Shown here: positions 1-12,296 of the stretch, piece after piece
How positions within the stretch are numbered: the first letter of the stretch is position 1
Layout of the letters: each line of letters starts with the position of its first letter
Source of the DNA: Cladorrhinum sp. PSN259
Taxonomy: Eukaryota; Ascomycota; Sordariomycetes; Sordariales; Podosporaceae
NCBI GenBank assembly: GCA_033725935.1
Contig: MU867137.1
Span: forward strand, 1 to 64,000
Direction: 5' to 3'
Length of the DNA stretch: 64,000 bases
Program-made: the position numbers and the translations under genes
The notes under the pieces: model-generated
What the model was told of the DNA's origin: nothing
The model's database searches: none
Seen by the model: only the letters and a program-made list of their open reading frames with translations

Positions 1-94
<94 letters not shown>
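1..94. repeat. (AAC)n trinucleotide microsatellite
   Basis: Uninterrupted AAC/ACA/CAA tract at the window edge, about 31 units, continuing off the left end. In the frame that stays open downstream it would encode polythreonine; the polyglutamine and polyasparagine frames both hit stops soon after the tract. It may be coding in the gene that follows or lie in an intron; the window does not show enough to decide. Confidence 0.95.
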
Positions 95-98
<4 letters not shown>

Positions 99-532
99 CT
101 CCCAGTGGTAATAACTTTCGGGAACGGGTGAGTGCCTGGTTGCAGCATATGCACGAGGAGCAAGAGAAGGAAGGCATTGGGTGCCATCATTGCCTACGAT
201 CTCTCCGGAGAAGCTACAAGGATGATGAGCAAGAGCCTTTTGTTGTCGAGTGCCAGTACTCTGAGACCTCCAAGTCTGTAAGTCCATATGCCTCCCAAGA
301 CGTCTCACTGATGACCATTCGCGCGCGCCGCTAGCTGGGGTTACCTCTTGTGCGTTTGGAATGGCTGTGTCAGGGCAGCCGGTCTCGCTTCAGAAGAGCC
401 TTACTGATAATTATAGTAGAAGAGAAACAGTTACATATTAGGAGGGAAGGCGAGAATATATACAGAAGAATTAAAAATCTGGCTTGTGAAGTTTTGCTGC
501 TTACACTTTCTTGCTATGCATCAGCAGAGTGA
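2..532 (+). CDS. 3' end of an unidentified protein gene (partial)
   Basis: The frame that runs through the microsatellite continues open to 334. It includes a charged stretch with HMHEEQEKEG and a CHHC motif that looks like real protein. A good donor (GTAAGT at 278) sits at a codon boundary. CTAG at 331-334 can act as acceptor after a possible branch point (CTGATGA). Splicing them (intron 278-334) keeps the frame open to a stop at 530-532. Without splicing the protein would end at 334. I do not recognise a family. It is partial at the left edge, and both the exon structure and the coding status of the repeat are inferred. Confidence 0.35.
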
Positions 533-977
533 TCAGGTCGTTAATGATGCCTACTCACCAATCTAGCAGGCGTAAAAAGAAGCGAAACGAATGCCTTTTC
601 AATCTGTCTTTCAAACCTGAGACCTCAGCAAGAGTAGGTCTCATGACAAGTCCAGAACATTTTTTGGGGTGGAAAATTGAATTAGAGAGTTGCATTCATA
701 TCTTCAAATGGTTGCTCGTAACCCAAGTCTGACAGCCAACCATGCATAATCTTTGCGATCAGGGGTCAAGCTGAAGCTCGTAAGGCTGAGTGTAAGCAAG
801 CTAGCGAGACTCGGACTCCTACTGTGCTGGCGGTTGGGAGATAAAAGGATTTGGGGGCACAATAGAAAAGCAACCTGGGTTCTTACTCATCTTTTATTCC
901 TATTTTCTCTTCATAAACTATTCGTTGAATTTTTGATTGTAAAAAATATATCACTGCGTACCATGTGAAATTTCATC
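533..977. other. intergenic, promoter side of the GH55 gene
   Basis: About 440 bases between the partial gene and the glucanase start. It is AT-rich towards the ATG, with T-rich and ATATAT stretches around 890-955. Short open frames here are not convincing as genes. No repeat or RNA gene was recognised. Confidence 0.5.
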
Positions 978-3766
978 ATGAGAGCCTCAATATTATCATC
1001 TACTTCAGCATTACTGGCAATAACTGGATTCCTATCATCCGCGCACTCATCATCCTCCTCATCTCACTTGAGCTCTGAGGCTCTACTTAGTTCGAGGCAA
1101 CAACAATGTCAAAACGAACCAGCAACACCACCATCTGCCGGCAACCCCTCAAAATGGTGGCGTTCCCAAATCGTCCCAAACGGGACGACACCTTATGCCT
1201 CTGATCCAAGCTATCAATACTACCGAACACCAATTCAATTCGGAGCGGACCCGACAGGTGTTAAAGACTCGTCGGAAGCATTCAATCTAGCCATAACCTG
1301 TAAATTCTTTTTTATATCTTTTCCCCTTCCTGCTCCTCACACGCTTTTTTTTTTATACTCATAACCGTCATAAATAAATAGCACAAAACCGCACCGCCAA
1401 CACCGTGACAACCCGCCCGGCATACATCTACGTTCCCCCGGGCAGATACCTAATCGCCAATCCAGTCAACCTCCTCGTCAACACGTACCTGATAGGAGAC
1501 TTGCTCTCGCCGCCGACGCTCGTATCCTCGCCCTCTCTAGATACGCAGCCGGTCATAAACGCGTTCGACCCTTACCAGGGAGAAGGTTCCGCAAACAAAA
1601 ACTTTTACGTGTCTCTGAGAAACTTCGTCATCGACACGACGCTCGTGCCCGCTGGAGTAAAAGCAAAAGCGATAAATTGGTCCGTCTCGCAGGGATGTTC
1701 GCTGATAAATGTTCATGTCATCATGCCGACGACAACAACAGCAACGGGACTCGCATCATCATCAGAACATATCGGAGTGGGAATGGATCCGGGCGGGTCT
1801 GGGTCAGTAATTGCCGATTGTAAGTTCAAGGGAGGGAAAGTGGGTGTTGAAGTGGCTGGTCAGCAGTATTTATTGAAGGGACTAGAGTTTGAAGGGGGGA
1901 CGGAAATTGGAATCAGGGTTAAGAGGGGGTATGTACTGACTATTCTGGGGGGTGGGGTTAAGGGGGCTAAGTATGGGGTTGAGATTGAGGAGGATGGAGT
2001 AGGGGCAGTTAGTGTTGTTGATTTTGAGGTTGAGGGTTGCGAGGCGGGTGTTAATGTTATGGGAGGACAAAAAGGATCGTTAGTGCTAGATGGGGTTGTG
2101 GTGAAGGATGGGAGTGGGATTGCGGTTAGGAGGGGAAGTAATGGGACTGGGGAGGTGTTGTTGAGGGGGTCTATGATGGGAGAGGCTTGGGTTATGGGGA
2201 ATACGTAAGTTTGCATTTCTTTTTTCTGTGTATACAAGTTTCAGTGCTAATTGCTCGTTTGTAACAGACATCCCGACGGATACCAAGCCAATAAGTTATA
2301 TCCCATCAAAAGACCAGCCGGTCTACTAGACAACAACGGGAAGTATTTCACAAAACCCTTACCGCAATACGAAGAGTACGACATCAGCCAGGTTGTCAAC
2401 ATCAAGAAAGACCCAGAACACCCAGTCTACGGAGACAGTAAGTCTTTGCCTTCTCTTCCCTCTCCCCTCATCATTATAGACCACACACTAAGCTATCCCC
2501 ATAGACATCCACGACGACGGCCCTTCAATAAACGCCATCCTCCAAAAACACGCCCCGTGTAACAAAATCATCTTCTTCCCCCAAGGCATCTACCGCACCA
2601 CCACCACAATATTCATCCCCCCCGGTTCCCGTCTCGTAGGCGAGGTACTCCCAGTCATAACAGCCTCCGGCCAATTCTTCTCCTCAGAATCCTCTCCAAA
2701 ACCCCTAATCCAAGTCGGCCAGCCAAACTCGACGGGAACAGCACAATTCACCGACCTGTTATTCTCCGTCTCTGATGTCCTCCCCGGCGCCATAATAGTC
2801 GAAGTGAACATGGCTTCTTCTTCTTCTGCTGCCGCCCAACCAGGCGACGTTGTCGGCTTCTGGAACTGTGTAATCCGCGTCGGTGGATCAGTTGACACCC
2901 AAGTACTCCCGAAATGCACCGGCTTGACGCCATGCAAGGCGGCATTCGCCCTGCTGCATCTCAAGCAGACTGCTTCGGCATACTTGGAGGGTATATGGGG
3001 CTGGGTAGCCGATCACGGACTCGATCCTCTTTCTGGGTCTACTGTTACGCCATCACCATCAACAATGCCGGGACAAACCATCTCCGTCGGGAGAGGAGCG
3101 CTGATTGGGACGACAAAACCTACCTGGTTGGTTGGTACTTCCTTCGAGCACGCAACGCTGTATCAGTACGCTTTGCTCAACGCTTCGAATGTTTTTCTTT
3201 CTGGTGTGCAGACTGAGTCTCCATACTGGCAGGGAAAGGGGTCACCGGAACGGGCTCCCTCTCCCTGGGACAGGAGGACAGAGTATGGCGACCCGACTTT
3301 TACGCATTGCAAGACAGAAGACGAGCAGTGTTATCGGTCTTGGGGGATGCTTATGGTAAATATAAAAGATGTCGTGATGCACGGCACGGGATTATGGGGT
3401 TTCTTCAACGGGATGAATGATAATTTGTGGAGGGATCCTCAGTGCACTGAGACGGGCGGGGTGTGTCAGACGAATATGGTTTGGTTGGAAGGTGTGGTGA
3501 GCAGGTTGTTTTGGTTTTCTTTAGGGACGAAGAGTACCGAGAATATGGTGTATGATGGTGGGATGGGAGGGACAGGGGGACAAAAGGGGTTGAGTGTGTT
3601 GAAGCAGAGTGATGTCCCTGGTGGATGGGGTGGGTTGGTGGCTGCTTATTTGAGATATTCTGGGGAGGAGGAAAACGCAAATGATTCTGGAGCGAGCGTG
3701 TTTGGAGCGAAAGGAGTTGTGGTTTTGGTTATTGCAGCACTGTACGCGTTTTGGTCGTTGATGTAG
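978..3766 (+). CDS. GH55 exo/endo-beta-1,3-glucanase, GPI-anchored
   Basis: Four exons (978-1299, 1382-2204, 2268-2437, 2505-3766) give about 858 aa. A signal peptide (MRASILSSTSALLAITGF) is followed by a Ser-rich stretch. Two pectate-lyase-like beta-helix halves, about residues 75-410 and 440-800, are the hallmark of glycoside hydrolase family 55. The N half carries FGADPTGVKDSSEAF and YVPPGRY; the C half starts with HDDGPSINAIL and FFPQGIYRT. The loop TESPYWQG near residue 675 is typical of the family. The last about 25 residues are hydrophobic after a small-residue stretch, which fits a GPI-attachment signal, so the enzyme probably sits on the plasma membrane or wall. Known family role: hydrolysis of beta-1,3-glucan, in wall remodelling or attack on other glucans. 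All splice joins keep frame and restore family motifs. Confidence in the family is high; exo versus endo mode is not decided. Confidence 0.9.
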
Positions 3767-4765
3767 GTTTTTTGTGTCTGATATTGTGAGATGTATACGA
3801 TACTGCTTGTAGCATACCCATACAACGGTAATGGAATTTATAATGATAATGATTGCTAACTGATGGATTCAATTTGCCAGACTTGAAGGATTTTACATAC
3901 TGAGTTGCAACGGCAGGGCGTTTGAGAAATGGTTCCCGGGGAAAGAAAGGAGGAGGAGAGCGATGGTAGGAAATATTACTCTTGGGTGAGAGAGTCAGGA
4001 CAGTTGGGAAGACAGGAAACGGCCGATGGCCTTGAGCTGAATTACACGAGTTGATAAACTAGAGAAGAAGAGTGTCTTTTCAACGGGCACACGACCTCCT
4101 TCAAGACCGAAGCTAGGACCGGTCGTTGATGAATCGGTCGATGGTGATTTCCGTTCATGCTGAGAAATTGCTCGATAGTAGCCGACCGAATATCAACGGC
4201 CAAATATATATACGCGACGCTAATGGGCGTGCCAAGTCCGTTTCGCAAGCCGTGGGGAATCCAGGAACAATTTCCATGTTTTGCATGTTTTAGAGTTTGA
4301 GCTTGGTAAACCTGGAACATCCATCCAATGGAGAAGAAATCTTGTGAAGAAATGATGCTGGAAATATTCTCGAAATGTGGGGTAATTAACAACCTGGAAG
4401 CGAGAGCCTGTCAGTGGTGCCAGTGATGGTGGGGTGTCCTCCATCCCGTCTCGGCCGCACATGGCGAATGTGCTGGGGGGTCATCTGGGCGCAAAGAGGA
4501 ATGCGCCGAGGTTCAATTCACATGTAACGAGCGTCATCGCATTCGGGAAACGCTAACAAGGACGCCGAAGACCCGACTGCGACTCCTCCCCATCCTGCAC
4601 CCCAGGCAGTTATAAACTTTCAACCTCCCTCGCGATTAGCAACATCTTATTTCTTTGTTTCTCTTCATCCCATTATATACCCAATTCCAATCTTCGTCCC
4701 AAGACACTGTTCCCGTCGCATCCACAAACCCCACCAACCACTACCGCCGCAACACAACCGCCACA
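3767..4765. other. intergenic: GH55 3' flank and SCP2 promoter
   Basis: About 1 kb. The left part holds the glucanase 3' end. The right part is C/T-rich just before the SCP2 start, as in many highly expressed mould genes. A minus-strand open frame of 116 codons (4042-4392) has no recognisable domain and I do not call it. Confidence 0.5.
4611..4617 (+). promoter_or_regulatory. TATA-box-like element of the SCP2 gene
   Basis: TATAAAC lies 155 bases before the SCP2 ATG and is followed by a pyrimidine-rich leader (CTCCCT, TTCTTTGTTTCTCTTC). That is the usual arrangement for a strongly expressed ascomycete gene. Position and match are seen; function is inferred. Confidence 0.4.
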
Positions 4766-5214
4766 ATGTCTCTCGTCAACGGTACGGATTGATTGTTTAC
4801 TTGTCTGCCTGTCACATGCCATTCGTCGTCTAACAAGATATCTCTACAGACAAGTTCCCTTCCTCCGCCGCCTTCGACGCGATCCACCAGGCACTCAACG
4901 CCAGCGATGCCGACCGCAAGGACGCTCTCAAGCAGGGCAACGCCGTCTTCGCTTTCGTCCTCAAGAACAAGGCCGGCGAGACCGATGAGTGGCACATTGA
5001 CCTCAAGGAGAAGGGCGCCGTCGGCAAGGGTCTCGGCAACAAGCCCACCGTCACCCTTTCGCTTTCCGATGCCGACTTTGGCTCCCTCGTTGCCGGCAAG
5101 GCCAACGCCCAGAGACTCTTCATGTCCGGCAAGCTCAAGATCAAGGGAGACGTCATGAAGGCCACCAAGCTCGACCCCATTCTCAAGAAGGCCCAGACCA
5201 AGGCCAAGCTCTAA
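4766..5214 (+). CDS. SCP2 sterol-carrier domain protein, peroxisomal (PTS1)
   Basis: Two exons (4766-4781 and 4850-5214) give 126 aa beginning MSLVNDKFPSSAAFDAI. The first exon is only 16 nt, so the start was chosen by the donor GGTACG and the acceptor CTACAG that rejoin the frame. The whole protein is a single SCP2 fold: the ends of the hydrophobic pocket are visible as NAVFAFVLKNKAGE, WHIDLKEKG, PTVTLSLSDADF and GKLKIKGDVMKATKL. It ends in AKL, a canonical peroxisomal targeting signal 1. Known family role: binding and transfer of acyl-CoA, fatty acids or sterols, usually in peroxisomes alongside beta-oxidation. It is a stand-alone carrier, not fused to a thiolase or MFE-2. Third positions are strongly C-biased, suggesting high expression. 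Confidence 0.93.
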
Positions 5215-6496
5215 ATGTTTTCGAATTAGGTGGCAGGGAGCGATAGAGAAGATATGTTGGCGCGGAGTTTTTGTTTAATGATGACCATGTACTGTACTAT
5301 ACCAAACTGTCCTGGACTGAGACAGAATTTCTATTTTCTGGAATACAGACTGCATTTCATTTGTGCAAAGATATTTTCATCACTTTTATTCCACATAAGA
5401 AGAATACTTCTCTATGCGTGTATCCGTTCTCTTGGGATTTCGGCACGGCATTCCAGACAGAGTCTGAATCGACATTTAAGCGGCATACCTATTATACAGA
5501 AAACCAACCAGCGTCTTGCCCGGTTCCGGCGGGTGAAAGCATTGGCTGGTCTACATATGCTGTGCTCCCAATGTTGTGGCCATGTCATACGCAACTGCAC
5601 ACAACTGCACGTAACAGGTTATGGTTGCTGCCTCTTCAACCTCACTGACGATGATTGGTCACAAGACATGATTCAAGTTGTCGACCTCGAAAAAGTGTCT
5701 CCGCAAAGCGCGTTAGGCGGAAATGATTTGGACCTGCAGGTATACTAAATTCGCACTGCAGCCTCCCTCGGATGCATCCGTTCCTATCATTTCTTCCCGT
5801 CCTTCAATTGATGGGTGTTGTGCCTGTTCCAACGTTTCCATGTCTGTCCATTTGCGCAACACTTGCTCCCCGGTCTCCACCCACATCCAAGAAAACCTAC
5901 TTGCCCCAGTCTAGCAGTCGCGGTCAAACCAAAAGTGGCCCGTGCACTCACAGGGTTCTAGCTCCCGCGCTGCTTGTTCTGCCCAGGGCACCTCAATTTT
6001 TTTCCTGCTTTGCGAAAGAGAGGGTCGCTGGAGAAGGTTCCCCCAAAACATTCCCGGCGTGTCGCCATCATCACCACCACCTGCCTTGACAGGTCCGACC
6101 TTCTCTTCAAGGTGCCCTTTTTTCCCTTTGGTCTCTTTTTCCATTGGAAGCATCAAGGCCCTTGTTCTCTGTTTCATTTTACCCCATTGTTTTAACAGTT
6201 GTGCTGCCGAGTTTTTGCGTCGAAACACGCAGAATCCATCGCGCGCATCTCTGATCCATCCAACGCCAAACCCCCATCCAGGCCCAAAAAGCCTCTTCAC
6301 TTTAGACCGACCCCAGACGCGACCCGGATCCAAGACCGACGCGCCCACACCCCGGGAACCGACTGTCGACACCAGATCATCGTCAACATCATCGAATTCC
6401 CATCAAATATATCAACTTCCAATTCGTCATTTCTTTGTTGGTTGATTCCGACTTTTTAAGAAAAGCCCGGAGTCACCGATCGATTGGACGATCGTC
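5215..6496. other. intergenic: SCP2 3' flank and nucleoporin promoter/leader
   Basis: About 1.28 kb. From about 5760 the sequence is C/T-rich with several overlapping short frames that look like pyrimidine-rich promoter and 5' leader DNA, not genes. No RNA gene or repeat array was seen. Confidence 0.5.
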
Positions 6497-9400
6497 ATGG
6501 ATCCGCCATCGAAGAAGCGAAGCCTTTTTGGCTTCACAAACCTCTTCCGCCCGTCCCCTTCCGCGGAAGATACAGAGATGAAGAATGACATCCCAGTGAA
6601 GTCTACAGCACCCGCACTCCCGCGTCCTAGCTTCAACAGCGCGTCTGCGCCCGAGAGCCCAGCGAAGCGCGCATCCGAGTCGCAAATGGCAAACCGCAAG
6701 ATCATGGGCCGCCCTCACGGCCCATCGAGCGGACTCTCCCAGAGCATGTCTGCAACCGATCCGTCGCGTCCCTCATCAAGCAATGCTGTGGCCGCGCCCA
6801 GACGGATGCCCGGCGACAACCCCAACAAGCCCTCAACCTATTCCACCACTTTGGTGTCGCGTGCAACGACGAGCGAGCTGAGAGCCACAAACTTTTCTGG
6901 CGCCAACAGCTCCTCCACCCCTCGCAGCAACATATTCCGCTCTTCAGCGCTCTATTCGCGCCCACCGGCAACCAACTTCTCGTCTAGAGCGCCCTCGAAC
7001 TCTCTGAACCAGAGCTTCCCGCAAACTACCCCCGGCAGAGGGTCTCGTGCCTCTACCGCCGAGTTCATTGGTCGCGCTGTCGCACCCCCATCCTCCTCGG
7101 AGCTTTTCAAGATGAGGATTCAGTCACCCCCTCGCGAGCTCACTGGTGAAAAGATGGCCAAGGAGGTCCCTGATGATATGAACAGGACGGGATCTGTATA
7201 TGCCGACGAGTTTCTTGCACACTACTGCCCACCCGAGCTTGACGAGCAGCAGCGCCGACAGTTCTTCTGCATCCTTGACCTGCGGCGATTAAAGTATGCC
7301 GCCGACGAAGTGTTCACAAAGAAGGACTGGAAGATTAACATCTTGAACTTTGCAAAGGAGTACGAGAAGAGCCGCAGTTTGATCATGCTTCGATACGGTC
7401 TTTACGAATTCAAAACAGTTCGGGCATCCGAAGCCGTTAAAAAGGAATGGAAGGCAAAGAATGGAATTCCTGATTCTGATGACGAGGATGGCGATGTTGC
7501 CATGACCAACGGAGGTGTCAAGAGGAAGGCAGAGGAAGAGCTGACCCCCAAAGCAGCTACTAGCGCATTTACCGCATCAGTCCTCGAGACTAACAAGCGT
7601 GTGCGTGCTCTCGAGCTCTCCGCAAAGAACAAGCGCAAGGCGGATGCGGTGGGAGAGCCTGACGAGGAAGCACATCCTGCCAAGTTGCAGAGACCGACAT
7701 CGACTCCCCAGAAGACTGCCTCTGCGACCAAGTCCATGTTTGAAAGTATCGCAAACAAGTCTTTTACCCCTGCCAAGTCGACTAACAGTTTGTTCGGGTC
7801 AATGGCCGAGAAGCCTGTTGGCCGCATGGCCGAGAAACCCAAGCGTTCCATCTTTGATTCTTCTCCCAAGTCAGCTCCTTCGTCGAATATCTTCGGCCAC
7901 CTTTCCGATGCTAGCAAAGGAAGTGGCAATGAAGGTGCAGATGAAGGTAGTGACACTGACTCTGCGTCTGAGTATGAGGACTCACAAGTTCCAGATGCTA
8001 GCCAGTCCGAAGAACCTGCGTCGAGCGGCGAGACCGCCACCCCACAGTTCGGTGCCAAGGCAAACGGTACTTCGAGCGCATCATCAGATGCCGGCGAGAG
8101 CACCCAGGGTAGCACCCAGGGTAGCTTCCAGGGTCGCAGCATCTTTGAGCGCATCACCCGTGGAACTGATGGTCAGCCGGTGAGAAAGCTGCCTCCCCAG
8201 GAAGGACGGTCACTGTTCGCTGCTCCGGCCGATAAGGAGAGATCAGCTAGCCCGGTGAAGGAGTTGCCTACTCCTGCTGCTCCTGCTCCTGCTTCAGTCT
8301 CTACCCCGTCCAACAAGACTTGGGACCCCAGCGCTGGCATCAAGTTCTCTACCCCTTCGACTGCTCCAACTAACAACCTCTTCGCATCTACCGCAACAAA
8401 ACCTGCAGCTCCCGCCCCCCCTAAGGATTCAGCGCCACCCACTTCTCTCTTTGCTAAGAAGCCTGAGGGGGCGCCGGCTGCCTCTTCTCTGTTTGGAGCT
8501 CCTGCCAAGAAGGATGAGGAGGCGACGAGCTCTTCAGAAACCACCCCCAAGGCTCCGGCCGCCAGCCTGTTCTCCTCGTCCTTTGCGCCCGCGTCGTCAG
8601 ACAACACGCCCAAGGCCTCATCAACTAACCTCTTTGCGTCGTCATTCACTCCAAAGGCTGACCCGCCTGCAACCTCTGCTCCTTCCTTTGGTGGCTTCAA
8701 GCCAACGACTGCCAGCAGCTCCTCGCTGTTCGGTAGCACTGCCACTTCTTTCGGTCAGTCTACTGCCAAAGATGAGAAGAAGGACACCGCCCCGGCGCCC
8801 GCCACTTCATCTCTCTTTGGAGCCAAGCCTGCGGATGCTGCTGCCGAGCCCGCAAAGCCGGGGGTGTTCCAGTCGTCGACTCTGTTTGGCTCTCAGGGCA
8901 AGACAGACTCGGCGCCTGCAGCTCAGCCTAGCAACTTGTTCGGCCAGAGCACCACCGCGGCAGCTCCCGCAGACAAGTCTTCTGGTTCGTCCCTCTTCGG
9001 AGCTACCAACGGGACAGCTGCCCCGAAGCCGGCTGTCAATCTTTTCAGCTCTGTCCCGGTTCCTGCTACCGCGACAGAGGCGCCGAAGTTCACCTTTGGT
9101 AGCACTGATGCCAAGCCTACTTCATCCCTGTTTAGCTCCGCAGCCTCGACCCCCGCCCCTGAGACGGCGGGGCCAGCACAGGTGAAGAATCTCTTTGGCG
9201 GTATCACTACTTCAGCAGCGCCTGCGACTGAGACTAAGAGCCTCTTCGGCACGACCGCACCCGCAGCCACAGAGACTAAGAATCTCTTTGGTGGCGTCAC
9301 TGCTCCTGCGGGGGAGGCGAAGCCATTGTTCGGAGCTGCACCTGCAACTGGTTCAAAGCCTCTGTTCGGAGCTTCTCCCGCAGCTGAGACCAAGCCGCTG

Positions 9401-10699
9401 TTTGGAGGTGCTGCACCTGCCACTGAGACCAAGAGCCTCTTTGGTAATGTTGGTGCTTCTACTCCAGCCACTGAATCAAAGCCTCTCTTTGGTTCTACGA
9501 CTCAGGCAGACTCGAAGCCACCGGCAAGTTTGTTTGCCAACCCAACTCCTTCTACCACTGCTCCTGCTGCTTCGTCCAACATCTTCAGCTTCGGTGGTTC
9601 GCAGCCAGCAGCACCTGCGCCTGCGGCGACATCGTTCAACTTTGGGGCTTCTCAGCCTGCTGCCACGCAGTCGACTGCCCCGGCTGGCAGCTCAATCTTT
9701 GGCAACGCCGGAGGAGGCAGCTCCTTCTCCTTCACAGCCGGAGGAGGTGGCAATACAGCTGCTTCGTTCACTAACCCCTTCGCATCGGGACAGGATGGAC
9801 CACCAACTGCCCCTACATCTTTCAACTTTGGTGTTCCTGAGCCGGCTGCTTCTCAGTCATTTACATTTGGCAGCAACACTACTGGTGCGAACAATACCGC
9901 CACGATTCCCACCTTCAGTTTTGGAGGTGCATCCGACACCAATGCCTCTGCCGGTGCGCCATCTGCTATCTTCTCGTTTGGCGGAGGTGCTTCTCAAAAC
10001 CCCACCGCAGCTCCCATTTTTGGCAACAGTCTAGCTCCAGGCGGGGGAACTTCAACAGGTACTAGTAAGTAAACACACAACAATTAACCCGTTTAAAATT
10101 TAGGAAATCATCATTAATCGCCGCGGCACTCAGATACCCCTTTCACTTTCGGCGGTGCTTCAAGCTTGGCAACCACACCAGCGGCGTCAACCCCTGAGCC
10201 GTCTGCCACTGTTGAAGCTGCTCAAGGAACAAACGCTGACGGAGATGAGCCACAACAGGAGCAAATCTCGTTAACCAAAGGCGGACAAGGCGAAGAGGAC
10301 GAACAGGTCGTCCATGAAATCCGTGCGAAGGCGCTTAAGTTCGTCACCGGAAAAGAAAAGGACGACGACGAGTCCAGCGCCACCGACAAGGAGAAGAAGC
10401 CTGGATGGGTAATTATGGGCGTCGGTCCGCTCAGGCTTCTGAAGCATAAAGAGACGGGTTCCGTTCGTATCTTGCTGCGGGCGGAACCTCGTGGTCACAT
10501 TGCTCTCAACAAACGATTACTGCCCGAAATTACCTACAAGGCCGATGCCAAAAGGCCCAACTTCGTCAGCATTGTTACTGCCACAGATGACGGAAAGGGG
10601 TTGGAGAAGTGGACGCTTCAGGTCAAGACCAAGGAGCTTGCTGAGAAGTTGATTGAGGCCTTGGAAGAGAATAAAAAGGCGAATGAGAAGAACGAGTAA
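6497..10699 (+). CDS. Nup2/Nup50-like FG nucleoporin with C-terminal Ran-binding domain
   Basis: Two exons (6497-10064 and 10134-10699) give about 1377 aa. The N-terminus is basic (MDPPSKKRSLFGF), where Nup2/Nup50 proteins bind importin-alpha. A compact helical block at about residues 233-330 (VYADEFLAHYCPPEL, LRYGLYEFKTV) interrupts disordered sequence. From about residue 420 to 1190 there is a long disordered region with dozens of SLFG, NLFG and PLFG motifs, changing to FSFG/FNFG towards the end. The C-terminus (about 1245-1370) is a RanBP1-type domain (ALKFVTGK, WVIMGVGPLRLLKH, VRILLRAEP). Known role of such proteins: mobile nuclear-basket nucleoporins that help dissociate importin-alpha from cargo using RanGTP. 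The intron falls just before the last FG segment. The C-terminal RanBD and basic N-terminus separate it from plain FG nucleoporins; the exact orthologue name is inferred. Confidence 0.88.
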
Positions 10700-12296
10700 T
10701 GAGAAAGAAGAATAATATGGGATTATTAAAAGGAAGGAAGAAGATTAAGGGAGTTGTTCCAACACTTTTTTTCATCCTTATTATCCATTAGTTGTGGGTA
10801 TATACAAAAAAGGTAAGGTTATCATTAATTGGCTTTCTTTTTGCACTCCTCTACCCCCGTTTGTTGCATTAGATAAGGTTATTATGGAGGGAAGGGAGGG
10901 GTGGGGGGAATCCGTTCTGTCTGTTTATTTATTCAATGTATTTTTTACTGGGGTCAGAAGGCGAAGCATATTAGCATTTTTTATTTTCTGGGGAAACAAA
11001 AAGAAAGTGTGTTTATCATAATAGGGTTTTAAGTTGAAGTGGAAGTGGACATACCAAAATTGGATTTAGTGGAGGTATATTTATTGAGTTGCGGTTGTTG
11101 GTGATAGTCACGGGGGAGAGAGACAGACAGGCCTGTGCATTCTGGGTGGAGTGAGTGAATGAAAATGAAAACAATTGGTTTGCGGTGAATCCAAGTGGTG
11201 AAATGAAGGGGGATGTAAATATCTACACGGCAGTTGAAAGGATTGGTGGAAAGGTGGAAAAAACAACCGAGAATGAATAACACTTGCTATGATCTATGAC
11301 TGGCTGGCCATGAAACATGGGAGGAAGGAAGCCTTGATCAAATGGACGATGGTCAATGTAGTGAGGAAGACATATGGCATACACATTTATCACTTATACC
11401 CCTTTATACGTCGTTGTACCCCTTTGCATGTATTGATCGCTCCCTGTTGCATACAGCGAGCTCTGTTTCATGTGCTGCTGCTGGCTTTTCATTCCGAGGT
11501 AGATAAGTATGTATGTTATGTTACTCTTTTGCAACTTTTGTTCATATCATCTTTACTTATTTTTCAACTGTTTTATGGTACTTGCTTGATACATATGATT
11601 CTTTAAATAATCTAGAGAGTGTAGTATTCTCAGCTCTTGTTATTGTTTGTTATTTTTATTCGCCTGGTACCAGATAGGGATTTTGTTTTTATTATTTTAT
11701 TATTTTATATTTTTTTCTGGTTTAAACACGGCAACTACTATCTAGGTAATATTCTTTGCTGGATATATGCACATATGGATGGTATGTTTATGTTTTTTTT
11801 TTTTTGGTGGTAGAATTAACGCCACACACTGTACACATGATTATTATTATGATTGTTGTTTGTTATTGCTTTATTTCCAGTAAAAGAGAAAGAAAACAAT
11901 ATGATAATTTATATATTCCGAGTTGAGTTCCAAACTTATGCATAACTCCTTTATTAATTCTAGATTTTGTTTTTGTGAATTATGTCTTCCGACCTCACTG
12001 CTGCTGCTGCTCATCATCCTGACCCTGACCCTGACCATGCAAAAAAAATATAAAAAATAAATAAAAAATAAATAAAAGCACAGCAGACAGTTCCCTCGGT
12101 TTCTTTGCTCAACTTCCGTAACTTTAAAATATTATACACATGATATTCTTTCTTTCTTCATCTTTCCTCCTCCTCTCTATTACCGCGCGCGCTCTCATCT
12201 TGTTGTGTATGATGATATCCCACCGGTGAAAGTTCTCGCCATTCCCTTTCCCCCCTAATTAGTAACTAGGTGTATTATGAGAACTCCTCCCACTAA
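10700..12296. other. convergent AT-rich intergenic region
   Basis: About 1.6 kb between the 3' ends of two convergent genes. It is rich in T/A runs and simple repeats, including TAAATAAA repeats at about 12047-12077 and a short CCTGAC repeat near 12018. I see no coding bias on either strand. Confidence 0.6.
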
